64,000 nt of DNA from NCBI GenBank assembly GCA_964017235.1, contig OZ024927.1, positions 20,851,160-20,915,159 on the forward strand, given 5' to 3'. The first letter of the stretch is position 1, and each line of letters opens with the position of its first letter. Below are positions 41,456-52,959 of the stretch, piece after piece. Below the pieces are notes generated by a model, which made no database searches, was not told the DNA's origin, and worked only from the letters and a program-made list of their open reading frames with translations. A program made the translations under genes and the position numbers. The stretch is from Sabellastarte sp. h YS-2021. Its lineage: Eukaryota; Annelida; Polychaeta; Sabellida; Sabellidae.

Positions 41456-42302
41456 TAATAATAGAAATATATATAGTAAATACAGGTTCATAAAATCTAT
41501 TTACTTGGACTAGAACTATTCTCTACAACATGATGTAATAAATAGTGAGTCTGAACATAATTTCAAGGGACAAATTTATTCAAATCAAATGTCAACTTCT
41601 TTTGTACATTTTTTTTTAAAATACCATTTTACTTGCATAATTAGACATTGTGTTGACGAAGTATGAATACTTATGTATGTAAAGATTGATGCATTAACCA
41701 TGGTTGACAAAAGAAATGAGTAAGAATATTTACAAATATGTAAAGGTTTATTTATTTTACTTACTCATATGAAGATATACAATGGCCAAAAAACATCAAA
41801 AACTTGTCCCATACCTGTCCAGTGTTTCTAAAGGAAATATTGTCTTTTGATGCATCAACTACTCAAGGTAATACAAATGTAAAATTCGACTCACAACATT
41901 TTTTCACTTACCCAGGGATATTGTATGTATTTGCAAACCCAATGAAAAGCCAATATCAATGGATTGGAAGGTGTTGGGTTTGAGTCAAATGACAGATCTC
42001 CTGCATACTTATCAGATGTTTTAACCAATGATCCGAAGGCAATATCCCGTAGGTTCAATGTGTTCTGTATATATATTGAAGGATATTACGCCTTCTACCT
42101 AACTATGTGAATGAGTTATATACCATTATCAGGTGTAAACTGTATTTATTAAGTTGTGACTCATCAGAAACATTCTAAATGCTGTTCAGGCACTTGTAAT
42201 TTTTTACCTAAATGTAAGATTGAAGAGTTTAAGCCAATGAAATGTACAAGGATATTACAATTTTAACCATGAAAGGTTAAAATATTAATCAGTTGGTCCT
42301 AC
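41456..42302. other. Intron, nothing recognised
   Basis: AT-rich, no exon seen. Confidence 0.35.
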
Positions 42303-42460
42303 CTGAGCCAGCCAGGTGAGATGAGTGTCTGACCTTTGACCTCCAAACCAGAAGTAGCCATCTTCTCTGATTTCCAAAGAATTCCAATCATACAGTCTTC
42401 TATCTACTTCAACTCGGGAAGTGATGTATGTGTCTTCTGGTGACAAACCAGTACTCCATT
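42303..42460 (-). CDS. Host gene exon 10
   Basis: Enters in phase 1 and leaves in phase 0. Encodes EWSTGLSPEDTYITSRVEVD, then RRLYDWNSLEIREDGYFWFG and GQRSDTHLTWLAQ. Acceptor CTTCAG, donor GTAGG. Confidence 0.84.
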
Positions 42461-43663
42461 CTGAAGAAACAGAAAGTGATGAAGGTCAAATCATAAAGGA
42501 TACAGAGCACCATGAAACTGGTAAATACTAAGTCAAAGTCGCAATTGGAAAAAGCTTCCTGCAACCAAAAACGAAGTGGACCTGATGAAAATGTGAATTT
42601 AAGTGATTAGAAACTGCATAACTTTATGCATTTTAATGCGTTCTCTGTGGTAGTATATTTACTTAAGACAGCCTACAGGTTGGCCGAAGAGAAACTCTAG
42701 CGGTAACATTTACCTGCCAGAAAAAAATGCTTGTGGAGAAATTTCTCCTAGAAATAAACAACATTGTCAGAATTTTCATTATCAATGTACATTTCTGTCT
42801 TTCTAGCATTATATTAGAGCATTATAGCATTTTCTTCTAGCATTATATTAGAGCAGAAACAAAAGAGAGAAAAGAATCTCTCTAACTGTCTTCTCATTAC
42901 CATTAAATCCAATACATAGAGGGATATTTTTACAGGGACGATTTTTTTTTACTTTGAGGTGGACAAAACTTCTTAAATACTAAGAGGTTAAGTTTGCCAG
43001 ACAGTAAAATATATTTTAAATATATGTGCCAGGTGTGGATGGAAAAAAGTACCAAGTAAAATGAGCAGTTAGCTAAACTATTTAGGTGAAAGATCTAAAG
43101 TACAAAATATACAATGCATCAGAAGCTGAAGGAGAGAGGAATCAAGGCCACATAAAAACTGGCAAACCATAACGCAGCTTTGCAATCCATCACCCAGTGG
43201 TTAAGCTAGTGTCAAAATCTGAAGTAATGAAGATTCAGTTGACCAAAGAACTTGAAAAGTATAAACATCTGAATACATAAAAAACAGTTAACCACAATAG
43301 TGAACATGAAACCAGAAATTCAAGAACTTTAAAAGGCTTAGATGCATCATTATTCAAATATAAATTCAGATATGATTATTATCAAACAAGTTTCTGGTTT
43401 ACTACAAACCAATCCTAATTGTGACCTATGATGTCCATAAAAATGTGAAATGATATAATTTTTTCATCTTTTTTGGCCTTCTAATTATGGGTTCTTATTT
43501 AAATTTATGTTATTTATCAAAATCAGCCTTTTGCCCTAATCAATCATCTTTTGCTAATCAGTAAACAAATGATTCTGATTAATGTTCCTAATTACTGAGG
43601 GATATCTTTTTCGGTGATTTTCACATTTAAACTCTTTATGAATCTGCAGAAGCATCCACTTAC
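42461..43663. other. Intron, nothing recognised
   Basis: A short repeat TCTAGCATTATATTAGAGCA occurs twice at about 42803-42857. No exon seen. Confidence 0.35.
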
Positions 43664-44806
43664 CAAGCTTGTATACATTTTCCTCCAGAGTTCCACTGAA
43701 TGTTAGCCCAATTTTGTCTTGGTAGTCAGTCACAAACACTGATTGCACATCAATACGCTGCATGGTATCAGGCCAAAGGTCACAGAACAAAGGCTCTGAA
43801 GTGCTATTTGAAACATCAGGGGGGATAACATACACTGTCACACCAGCTGTTGAGGCAAAACTACTCAAACCCGCTGCATTAATGGCTTCCACTGTTATAA
43901 AGTACTTCTTTCCAAGCTGTATTATACCTTCCAGGTCATCAAAAACTATTGAAGTTTGACCTCCAACTGAGTGAGACTCAACAACATCAGTAGTATTAGG
44001 CAAAGTTCCAATGCCTACATTATATTCAAACACTGGACTTTCCTTGTCTTCAAAATCCCACCAGCCAGCAAGACTTGAGTTGGACCACTGATATTCCGTT
44101 GGTACCAATGGATCATACTCAGGATCTGTTGCCTCGATATCAACAAGAACTGGTGGTGTGATGTCGATTTGAACCCCTGGTGAAACTGACACTTTCTCTA
44201 AACCAGCATCATTTGTGGCTTTGATCAAGACATGAAACCTGTTAGCAATGTATGCTGAGTCATTGTAAGACTCTCCCTCATAGTCACTGAACCTTGAAAA
44301 AATCTGCTCCTCTGTTTCTAGTTCTCCTGGATCCAAGGTGAGGTTGGTGAGGTGAGCCGTTAAGATCAAGTATCCATCGTCCAGTTCTGGCTGACACTGG
44401 TCAGTGCACTTGTAATGGTCACAGGGCAAGTTACAAGAATGACACAACTCATAGGCTAAGTAATAAGGCACAATATTGTCAGTATAGCTGGTATTTCCCA
44501 CACCAATGTAGATCTGCTGTACAGCACTCTCCATGTCATAGAAGGCCTTCCCAAACTGACAAGGTCTCTCTCTGGGGACTGGCATGCTGAAATCTTTCAT
44601 CACAGTGCTTGTAAAATAGGGATTAAATGGGTCAGTAAACTCTGGGACAGTCCGATCATGTGACCAGTACCTGATCTTTGTTGTGTAGTTGTGAGGAAGG
44701 TTAATGCCCAGCATTTCACTCAGTCTCTCACCATTCACTGAGAAGTGGACATTCCAGCGGATGTCAATAGTAGTATAATCACGCTCCACTTCAAATTTGT
44801 AGGTGC
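43664..44806 (-). CDS. Host gene exon 9: large exon with FN3-like repeat and Cys-rich insert
   Basis: Enters and leaves in phase 1; 380 codons. It opens with CTYKFEVERDYTTIDIRWNV and has a dense Cys cluster (LAYELCHSCNLPCDHYKC, TDQCQP). It then contains one full FN3-like unit: RFHVLIKATNDAGLEKVSVS, the linker IDITPPVLVDIEA, WWDFEDKESPVFEYNVGIGT and KKYFITVEAINAAGLSSFAS. The EYNVGIGT / EAINAAG pairing recurs in exons 1-2 and 4, which argues for tandem modules. Several N-glycosylation sequons. Confidence 0.88.
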
Positions 44807-45609
44807 CTGAAAGTGTTTCATCAAAAACATATTAACACTGAATAAAATTTAAAATACTTCATTTTGTTGTACTCTTTTTGGATTATTATATATACATTTA
44901 TCCTGATAAAAGTGATTATAATTCTGTGGACTGAATAGTTGCCGAATATATAGTTGATAAACATAGTTAAATCAAATCAAATGAACAACAAGTTATCACA
45001 TAACATCCTAATCTTGTCCATCTCTTTCCATGGGCAGACTATTCATAAGTAGAACAAAGTATATTCACAGACGTGTAAGAGTACATTTTTCTCACAATAA
45101 TATAATTATATTGAAAAGAACATGAAAAGTAAAATCCATAAAAATAAAAATCCTTAAAAATCCATACATACTTTTGACAAATATCACCACACTGTCATGT
45201 ATATTTTCATTTTATATTGGTTGAAAATGGAATTTTTGTGCCATGTTGGGGATTTCTAATTATTTAGTCAAATCTTAATTACAGAAGTTTGTGTACCAAA
45301 TTTCATTTTCGGGACAGTTATTGAGCAACACATCAAACTTTTTCAAATGTTGTGGCATCACTACTACTATTAAAGTTGACTACATTTATATTCACAAGTT
45401 AAGCCTGGGACTTGACTAAAACCTTTGCTAAATATGACCCCTGATACAAGTTCTGGTACAATACGGGCCATTTTTGCGACTTACAACCAGGAGTTAAGGG
45501 ATTAACCGAGTAAAAATATTCTGACAGACAAAATAAAACTTCTACACTGGCTTACATGGCATATTACATGCTTTATATGATGCACCACATGATACATAGA
45601 TTGACTTAC
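44807..45609. other. Intron, nothing recognised
   Basis: AT-rich. A TAAAACTTCTACACTGGCTT-like fragment near 45535 may be a non-LTR relic, but is too short to call. Confidence 0.35.
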
Positions 45610-45764
45610 ACATTTGTTGTGTAGGGTCAAAGGTCAAGTAGATCCAGTTGGACTTAATCCCTTCAGTATCTCTGGCCCAGAAGAGAAGTGTCCACACCTT
45701 GGTTTTATTTCCTGCTGGGAAACCCAGAAAGTGAACTCCGATAGCATTTGTGTCAAAACCATCT
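45610..45764 (-). CDS. Host gene exon 8
   Basis: Enters in phase 2 and leaves in phase 1 at T followed by GTAAG. Encodes FDTNAIGVHFLGFPAGNKT, then VWTLLFWARDTEGIKSNWIY. Its last base and the first two of exon 9 make a Cys codon. Confidence 0.84.
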
Positions 45765-45982
45765 CTGAAGTGAAAATATAAAGAAAATTAATCATTTGTT
45801 AGGTGACCAGGAAAATGAATCTACCATAATAGAAAAGCCAAACAAAGGGTTAAATACATTTCAACTGAAAAGCTCGCTGATAACTCAGGTATTTATTTTT
45901 GTTCAAAGGGAATTCTCTTTAACAGAATTTTACTCAATGAGTTATGACTGTATTAACTAAGACCGTAAATAATTGAAATTAC

Positions 45983-46106
45983 CTGTAATTATGTTCTGGT
46001 TCAGTGATGTTCATGTAGTTCTCTGTAGTTGGTTTTGGAATCACTGTTGTGAACCCACCTGGTGTGTCTGTACTTCCCAAGGTCACATCAAGGTCACGGT
46101 CATAGC
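45983..46106 (-). CDS. Host gene exon 7
   Basis: Enters in phase 1 and leaves in phase 2. Encodes GYDRDLDVTLGSTDTPGGFT and TVIPKPTTENYMNITEP; one sequon. Confidence 0.82.
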
Positions 46107-46264
46107 CTATATATTTACAACAAAATGTCATACATAGTAAAAGAAAAAAAAAATGTGAGTATTCTGTTTTTCAAACATTAAAATTCTAATATTTGATTTT
46201 GAAATATAGATAACTTCATTTCATATTACTATTCATGTAACATTTATAAATACAGGAAGAAACA

Positions 46265-46860
46265 GCTAGTTATTCTAATTCTAATAGTATTTATATAGCA
46301 CCTAATCTCTATCTAAAGACAGACTCTAGGCACACCAAACAGAAAACTATAATCATAAACCTGAGACATAGCAAGGGTCAGCGCCACAGAGAGAATCCAG
46401 GGAAAGCAAAAGTTAGGGTGGATATGCTTGTGCAAAGGGATAGGTTTTGAGCTTCCTTCTGAATGAGTGGAGAGAAGTGGCCAAACGAACATCATCAGGT
46501 AAATCATTCCAAATCTTTGGAGCGTCATAAGCTAAACTGAGGCCAAAATGCTTTGAGGACTTATATATTGAAGTGCCAAAGTGAGGGATCTCAAATAACA
46601 CGCCATCAGTTGGGCTTTTGCGTGTGTTATAGACACTTTGTCTGGGTTTACGAAAAGGTGCAAAATATTTTGGATAACCACAATGTAGGAAATTGTAGAC
46701 CAGTAAGGCAGTCTTGAATATGGAACGGTGTTCAACAGGCAACCAATGGAGAATCTTCCTAACAGGAGTGATGGTGTGAATACTTGGTGGTGTTTGTGAC
46801 AATTCTGACTACGACGTCCTATGTCTGAACTGAATGCTGTAAAGGACTGGATTTTTGCCA
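46265..46860 (-). mobile_element. Non-LTR retrotransposon 3' end (reverse transcriptase ORF C-terminus)
   Basis: The minus strand encodes a 129-residue piece with the usual C-terminal landmarks of LINE ORF2: KILHWLPVEHRSIFKTALLV, YNFLHCGYPKYF, AYDAPKIWNDLPDDVR and SFRRKLKTYPF, then a stop and a TAGAAT-type tail at 46270-46285. 5'-truncated. A Jockey/CR1/L2-like clade is likely. Confidence 0.8.
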
Positions 46861-47143
46861 ACAATTATAATTGCTCTACTTAATCACGAAAAAAGTAGAC
46901 ACTTTCTGCCTTAAAATTTCTCCAATTTTTATCCTGGTAACATATTTCCCTTCTCATTTAAGATTCCACCTGACATTAGAGTCAACTCCGACTGATTTTC
47001 CTTCAGCATATGATTCCATTAAAAATTATATTAAACTGCACTATCAATGAGTCGTGCACAAATTTTCTTGTATATTCCACCAGAAATATAGCCATTAATA
47101 CAGGAAATAACAGAGTGATGTAGGTACCAATAATTTTCCCAAC

Positions 47144-47308
47144 CTAAATCTCCACTCTTGGCATGTTTAAAGAATTCTTCATCTGTTGGTTGGTCTTCTA
47201 CCACAGGAGGATCAAAGTCTACATATTCATCCATGAACCCATCACTCAAGGTCACACTGAATACTGAATGCCCCCCTCCTGAAATCTGTACCTTCAAAGA
47301 GTAGTCTC
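47144..47308 (-). CDS. Host gene exon 6
   Basis: Enters and leaves in phase 1. Encodes YSLKVQISGGGHSVFSVTLS and the acidic stretch DEYVDFDPPVVEDQPTDEEF. The VQISGGG motif recalls VHISGGC of exon 3, suggesting duplicated modules. Confidence 0.83.
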
Positions 47309-47515
47309 CTGAAAAATAGAAAATATTTACCTTTACGGGTGAAAATCCTTTTTTTGTCATAAAAAAGTTTTTTATATACTTAAGTCTACTACATTCATTT
47401 TAACTAGTAAAGATAATTCATTACCATTTGACTATATGTGCATGTGCATAAGACTAGATGATCTAGTAATGTGGGAAGTCTGAGAGATGTAGTCTGAGTT
47501 GTAACTAATACTAAC

Positions 47516-47669
47516 CTTCTAACATCTGCAATGTGTCAGTCATCATTGATCCTCCCTCAAGATGTAATGTGCTGATATTGTAGTGGAGATACATCATTAG
47601 AGCGCCATCCTCACGATTCAGTACATTTCTCTGATGATATTCTATATAAACATCCTCATAGAATCCACC
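47516..47669 (-). CDS. Host gene exon 5
   Basis: Enters in phase 0 and leaves in phase 1. Encodes GGFYEDVYIEYHQRNVLNRE and MMYLHYNISTLHLEGGSM. Acceptor TTGCAG, donor GTTAG. Confidence 0.83.
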
Positions 47670-47729
47670 CTGCAAGAATGTATAGCAGATATAAATATAT
47701 TCCACAAAATGTGTAAACAATATGTACAA

Positions 47730-48968
47730 GAGGGTCACAGATGCCCCAAAAGGCGGGTTGCACAGGCAGAAATAAGGTTAGCAACCGCTGTAATTACATT
47801 TAGAAAAGAAGAAAAGAAATGTTAGGTTACCCAGTTAAGGTGAATGTGTAAGACGTGCTAAGAAATGTAAAACTTGTAATCTAGGTTACATAATTGTATC
47901 TATGCTATAAACGGACAAACGGAAGGACGGAATTACACCAACTTAGCAACTTAGCTATGATGGTGATGCATCTCCCTGTCAAGTTTGAATTCGACTGGAC
48001 AAAGCGTTTTCGAGTTAGAGTCCAGAAACGAAAATGTGGACAGACAGACGGATGGACAGAAAAATGGACAAAAAATGGACAAACGGACAGGAAAACGGAC
48101 AAACAAACAGACGGAATTACACCAATTTCGAAAGGAACCTAGCTATGATGGTGATCTATGCCCCTGTCAAGTATGAATTTGATTGGACAAACTGTTTTCG
48201 AGTTGGAGTCCGGAAACGAAAATGTGGACAAACAGATGGATGGACAGACAAACGGACAAAAATGGACAAACGAACAGACGGAATTACACCAATTTTGAAA
48301 GGAACCTAGCTATGATGGTGGTCTATCTCCCTGTCAAGTTTAAATTCGATTGGACAAACTGTTTTCGAGTTAGAGTCCGGAAACGAAAATGTGGACAGAC
48401 GGATGAACAGAAAAATGGACAAAAATACGGACAAACGGACAGAAAAACGGACAAATGAACAGACGGAATTACACCAATTTCGACAGGAACCTAGCTATGA
48501 TGGTGATATATGTCCTTGTCAAGTATGAGTTCGATTGGACAAACCGTTTTCGAGTTAGAGTCCGGAAATAAAAATGTGGACTGACAGACGGATGGACAGA
48601 CAAACGGACAAAAAACAGAAAACGAACACACAGAATTACACCAATTTCGAAAGGAACCTAGCTATGATGCTGATCTATCTCCCTGTCAAGTTTGAATTCG
48701 ATTGGTCAAACCGTTTTCGAGTTAGAGTCCGGAAACGAAAATGTGGACAATCAGACGGATGGACAGACAAACGGACAAACAAACAGACGGAATTTCACCA
48801 ATATCGAAAGGAACCTAGCTATGATGTTGATCTATCTACCTGTCAAGTTTGAATTCAATCGGACAAACCGTTTTCGAGTTAGAGTCTGGAAACAAAAAAT
48901 GTGGACGGATAGACAGACGTCGGACACATCAATCTTATAGGCGGGTTGGTTACATGCAACCCGCCTAA
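47730..48968 (+). mobile_element. Tandem-repeat-cored element (pearl/Helentron-like), copy 2
   Basis: Leader from GCCCCAAAAGGCGGGTTGCA, then about six tandem units starting near 47931, 48113, 48281, 48467, 48637 and 48789 (150-186 bp), ending with the hairpin GGCGGGTTG-GTTACATG-CAACCCGCC. Between units lie GGACAGACGGA-type purine-rich runs of variable length. More units and better preserved than the copy at 19246. It lies in the intron between exons 4 and 5. Confidence 0.65.
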
Positions 48969-50054
48969 AAATTGCCATGCACATAAATACAATGAACTGA
49001 CAAACCAGATTACAATATACAAAAAAAATCTCAAATTAAAGATGGTGTACTAAGTTTAAAAATCATGTATTGAGTTCTTTTGTTAACTTTTACTATTATA
49101 AATTTTGCGACAGTGACAAATTGGACAATAAAAGGTTATTCCTTGTTTTGTTTTGCCACTGGTTAAGCTGTGTCAAAGCTCTTGTTATATTGAACAACTT
49201 GCCCATGTAATGTGGATGAATACATTCCCAGTAAGAATAAAAAAGGAAAAGCCAGAAAGAAAAGAAAAATCAGCTTTGAAGAGAAATTTAAAATGAAGGC
49301 AAGATTTAAGCAAAATTAGCAATTGTCAGTCTGTTATCAAGTGTACTCCTTTTATATGTACTTGTGTACATTTTTTATTTTGTTAAATATTAATTTTACT
49401 CCAATTAACAGTATCCCACAAAGACAAAAAATTTTTTATTATTCTCTTACTTGTTTTATTGTGACTTTTCTCTCACACATTGATATAGGAATAAAAGACA
49501 TATTCGAGTGCTTTATGATGGTTGAGTGCTTTAATACAGCCGATTGATAGTTTAAAACCATCATAAAACACGAAAATTTGTCTTTTATTCCTATTCTAAA
49601 ATGGTTAAATAAATATTCCAGTAAAAATAAATGGTAAATCTTACGCAAAAATCAAAACAAATGCAGCGCCATGTTAGCTGTTCCATCAATAGAACATACA
49701 TAGTGATATCTGTTGTAAAAAAAAGGATTTTTGTCACTCTGTTTTCATAGAATTTGTTTTGAAATATTGAGAGATTGTCACTGTAGATGCTTTCACTTTG
49801 TTGTAAGCTTTAAAACGATATTCTATTTATAAAAATAAAGCAAGAAATAACAATTTTATGAATGTACATAGAATTCAACAGCGTTACTTTATTTACCGTT
49901 CTATATACACGATTTCTGAACTGTGCATAAGACGTGTCCAAGGTCACTGCGCAGCCTACCATTTTAGAATATGTTTTAAACAATGGATTACAATATTTAA
50001 TGAATGGCGATGGTAATTCAATGAATAGAAAAAGAAATTAGTTTTATATAAAGA
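48969..50054. other. Intron, nothing coding
   Basis: AT-rich. A short inverted repeat surrounds 49478-49590: GATATAGGAATAAAAGACA and its near complement TGTCTTTTATTCCTATTC, with ATGATGG between, a possible small hairpin element. Confidence 0.4.
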
Positions 50055-50068
50055 CCGACCCCTATGAA

Positions 50069-50294
50069 TTATTTGGGGTTTTACGTCGCTTTCAACACTG
50101 TACAGGTCATATCACGATGGGTAGTTGGAAGGGCAGAGGAAACTAGTACATATAGTTCGCTAGGGTTCTGTACTGTAAACTGCCGACCAACGGCAAGCAA
50201 CTACCAGCTTTCCCACTTACGGCCATGACGGGGATCGAACCCCGGCCGCAGAGGTGGGAGGCAAGAGTGTTACCACTCTGCCACCATGGCCCCT
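50069..50294 (-). mobile_element. tRNA-derived SINE with target-site duplication
   Basis: The head (50221-50293, minus strand) is tRNA-like: GGCCATG pairs with CATGGCC as the acceptor stem, a GTGGCAGAGTGG A box, and CGGGGTTCGATCCCCG as T arm and B box. A body with CAACTACCAGC-type text and a 3' end GCGACGTAAAACCCCAAAT follow. A 14-bp direct repeat, CCGAYCCCTATGAA, flanks it (50055-50068 and 50295-50308, one mismatch). It lies in the intron just 3' of exon 4. Confidence 0.85.
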
Positions 50295-50360
50295 CCGATC
50301 CCTATGAAAGACCACTTTTTAGGATTTCCCTTTGGTTTTAATGTTTTAATTTTTATGTAC

Positions 50361-51598
50361 CTCAACATCTTCCAGTGCCACTCCATCCATCACATACCAG
50401 AGATCCTTGTTACCCTCATCTACTGGCACCAAGAACCTTGTTAGTGGACAGTCCAGTGTAGATCCCAGAGGTGACACAGCAAATACAGCCTCTAGGTCTG
50501 AGGTGGAAGATTGGTAGTACTTGGTTTGTGTCCAGTCTGAACCATCCTTCACCACACCTTTTTCTGGACCTGTACTATCCAGGAATATTGCAGTGGACCA
50601 GTCTATGGTTACAGATCCAGCCCGGTTAATCACAGTAATCAGAATCCTGTATGGAATATCCTGCTTGAAGTCCTGGGACAGGTAGATATGTTGGTCTGTA
50701 TTCTTTACATCTAGAGACTCACTGATGGGAGTCCAGCTTTCAGGATCTGATCCCAGACAATCAGATTCATTGAAGAGTTGCAGGTAAAAGTCTGATATAC
50801 CACTCTCATCATCTTTATAACCTTCCCATCTTACTCTCAGAGTGTCCCTGCTGGTGGTGTACTGTACATGTGTACCTATTCCATCAATCTGGATAATGCC
50901 CTTGTCAGGTGGAGTCAAGTCTACTGTAAACATTTGAGAGATACTGGAAATGCACTGACTTGCTTCATCTTCTGCAACAACAACTACATAATAATCTTTT
51001 GCATGTTCCAGATTTAAGTCCTTCTTTTCTGCAAAACGATCCTGTTTTTCATCTACCAAGGGCTGTACTTTGGCCCAGTTTTCAACCAATGGCAGTAAAT
51101 TGCTGCAAGGTAATGTAACATTATCCTCTGGGAATGCTGTGCTACCTATTCCCCATCTGTAATGGATGACTCTAAAATCAGACACATAACGACCCCAGTA
51201 GAAACTCAGTGAGTTGGAACTGTTGCTATAACGACTGAGATGTACCTCACCCGCCTCCATTCCTGCACTGTAGCCTACTTTTATACCATTAGACACACTG
51301 TCAACATGAGCCCCACTCTCACTATAACCTCTCACTGTGGCAAAGTATTCGACTCTCTTGGGTGTCAGTCTGAGACTCACAAAGGTATAGTTCAAGCTCA
51401 GTCCAACATCCACAAAATAGTGCACATTTGTCCTGGTTTCAGCATAACTAGGGTTGTCACCCAGGGCAACCTGGTAGTGTGTAATAATCTGCAGAGGGTC
51501 ATCGTCTGAACCAAATGGATCCCAGTTGACTGAGAGTTCCTCAGTAGATTCCTGGTAATTCCTGTCTTCACCGGGATATGGACCGTCTCTAACTTCAC
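50361..51598 (-). CDS. Host gene exon 4: largest exon, FN3-like repeats
   Basis: Enters in phase 1 and leaves in phase 0; 412 codons. It contains ITHYQVALGDNPSYAETRTN, YEFATV-type strand RVEYFATVRGYSESGAHVDS, SFYWGRYVSDFRVIHYRWGI, AKDYYVVVVAEDEASQC, the linker TVDLTPPDKGIIQIDGIG, RVRWEGYKDDESGISDFYLQ, PYRILITVINRAGSVTIDWS and another linker, DSTGPEKGVV. These are about three FN3-like units. The upstream intron (51599-60137) holds DIRS-f, and decayed copies of the exon's first bases lie just upstream. Confidence 0.9.
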
Positions 51599-51659
51599 CT
51601 GTAAAAAAGATAAAGAAGATCTAAATAACATAAAATATGAACAGTTTTTGCAAGAAAAG

Positions 51660-51876
51660 GAAAGGATTAGTAAATAGATTCCTGGACATTCTTGTAGTTC
51701 CTACCTTCACAAGGATATGGACCATCTCTAACTTCACCTGTGGAAAAATTAAGTATAATGCTGAACATAAAATAAGAACAGTTATTGCAAGAATTTACAA
51801 AGATCCTTGGTGGGTGGATTCCAGGTAATTGCTGTCTTCACCAGGAAATCAACTATCTCTAACCTCAGCCGTTAAA
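51660..51876 (-). repeat. Two further copies of the exon 4 acceptor and 5' end
   Basis: 51678-51743 and 51818-51875 align with 51549-51602 (GATTCCTGG, CTTCACCGGGATATGGACC, TCTCTAACTTCACC), spaced about 130-140 bases. The first keeps the acceptor CAG and about 23 codons of frame; the second is degraded. Another trace lies at 59626-59668, beyond DIRS-f. Confidence 0.72.
51705..51737 (-). CDS. Possible cryptic 33-nt exon of the host gene
   Basis: Inside the nearer exon 4 copy, CCACAG precedes and GTAGGA follows a 33-nt segment. It enters and leaves in phase 1, so inclusion between exons 3 and 4 would keep the frame and add 11 residues (EVRDGPYPCEG-like). No evidence of use is available from DNA alone. 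Confidence 0.3.
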
Positions 51877-52255
51877 AATAGCATCAGAGATGTCTGTACC
51901 CCACAGCCTGAGGAAATAGTTTTCAACACCATGCGATATAGAAGTAGTGAAACAGTACACAGATTGGGATACTTTCAGAGCAGTGTCAGTGTCCAAATAA
52001 TGTTTAAGTAGAGAAATAATATTTAAGAGAAAGAAACTGCATGTAAAGATTAAGTATTAAAACAAGACAATTCAGTAAACTAAAGATTATAAAGCTGTAA
52101 CATTTATTAATTAGAGAATAGCTGTCAATGGAAATATCACAATTATGCAAAATACATAATTTATAATAATCAGTTGCAGCAATCCATATCCTTACGGTTG
52201 CTGAGATATGCCCGGACAATATATTATTGGTAAAATTAAGGCAGGGTTAGAAATT
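51877..52255. repeat. Dispersed repeat, copy 2 (partial)
   Basis: ATAGCATCAGAGATGTCTGT and CACCATGCGATATAGAAGTAG match the start of the repeat at 40110. Its later part is interrupted by the non-LTR fragment at 52290. Confidence 0.5.
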
Positions 52256-52289
52256 AGCGCCGATCCATCGATCCGCAACCTACAGAAAT

Positions 52290-52622
52290 GCTATTTGGTT
52301 GAAAAGATTAAGATCCTGCCAATCTGTTTGTCCTAGAAGCTGTAGGACAATTATACATGCGCATTTTGCACATTTGAATTATGATTTGCATGTTTTCGAT
52401 ATTGTTCAGTTGCCTCCTTCAGAAAGAAGCTTAAAACTTACCTGTTTGCAAAAGCCTACCCACCATAGCCTCTCCCGTCACATCTGTGTCTCCTTGGTAC
52501 GACCTGGCTATGTCCCTTGATTAACGATAACTGCCTTGCTTTATGTTTAGATGCGCCTTAGAGTCCATCAGTGATGGAGATTAAGCGCTATAAAAGTCCA
52601 CATTAGATTAGATTAGATTAGA
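52290..52622 (+). mobile_element. Non-LTR retrotransposon 3' end with (ATTAG)n tail
   Basis: Encodes FRKKLKTYLFAKAYPP-like C-terminal text near 52417-52465, then a 3' UTR containing GAGATTAAGCGCTATAAAAG and a tail of ATTAG repeats at 52600-52622. 5'-truncated. Confidence 0.72.
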
Positions 52623-52959
52623 TGTTCAACCACACCAAAGTGACCTCGAACATGTGTATGAACATTTAAGTCCTTTCCCATTTTAATATTTGTTTTGCAT
52701 GGTCGAATTACGGTTTGAATGTTTTGTATTACCCACACATACAGATGTGGCAATACATGCTTGCGTGTGGTGTTGGGGCAAAACCTGTGGCTCACATGAT
52801 GAATACCATCTGTTATAATGGGAAGTTCCAAAAGTAAAACCCTTTATGAATTCTAATATGACCTTAACAGTGCTTAATCTATATCAAAAGATACTCAAAG
52901 GTGTAACAATCAAGATTTGAGTAAAAAGACATAAGATAGATATAAGAGAGATAAAATAG

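Noticed and set aside
46413-46802. Host exon or gene of 129 codons
   Set aside because: The peptide carries LINE ORF2 C-terminal motifs and a 3' tail, and sits inside an intron with consistent flanking exon phases.
48034-48940. Several open frames of 80-90 codons with KQTE/GQTDG repeats
   Set aside because: They are translations of the tandem units in the repeat element, in whichever frame happens to lack stops.
47900-48950. CRISPR-like or bacterial repeat array
   Set aside because: Units are 150-186 bp, diverged and unspaced by unique sequence, and the window is eukaryotic.
50221-50293. Genuine tRNA gene
   Set aside because: The head has a T arm and an acceptor stem but continues into a SINE body and is flanked by a target duplication; the anticodon arm is poor.
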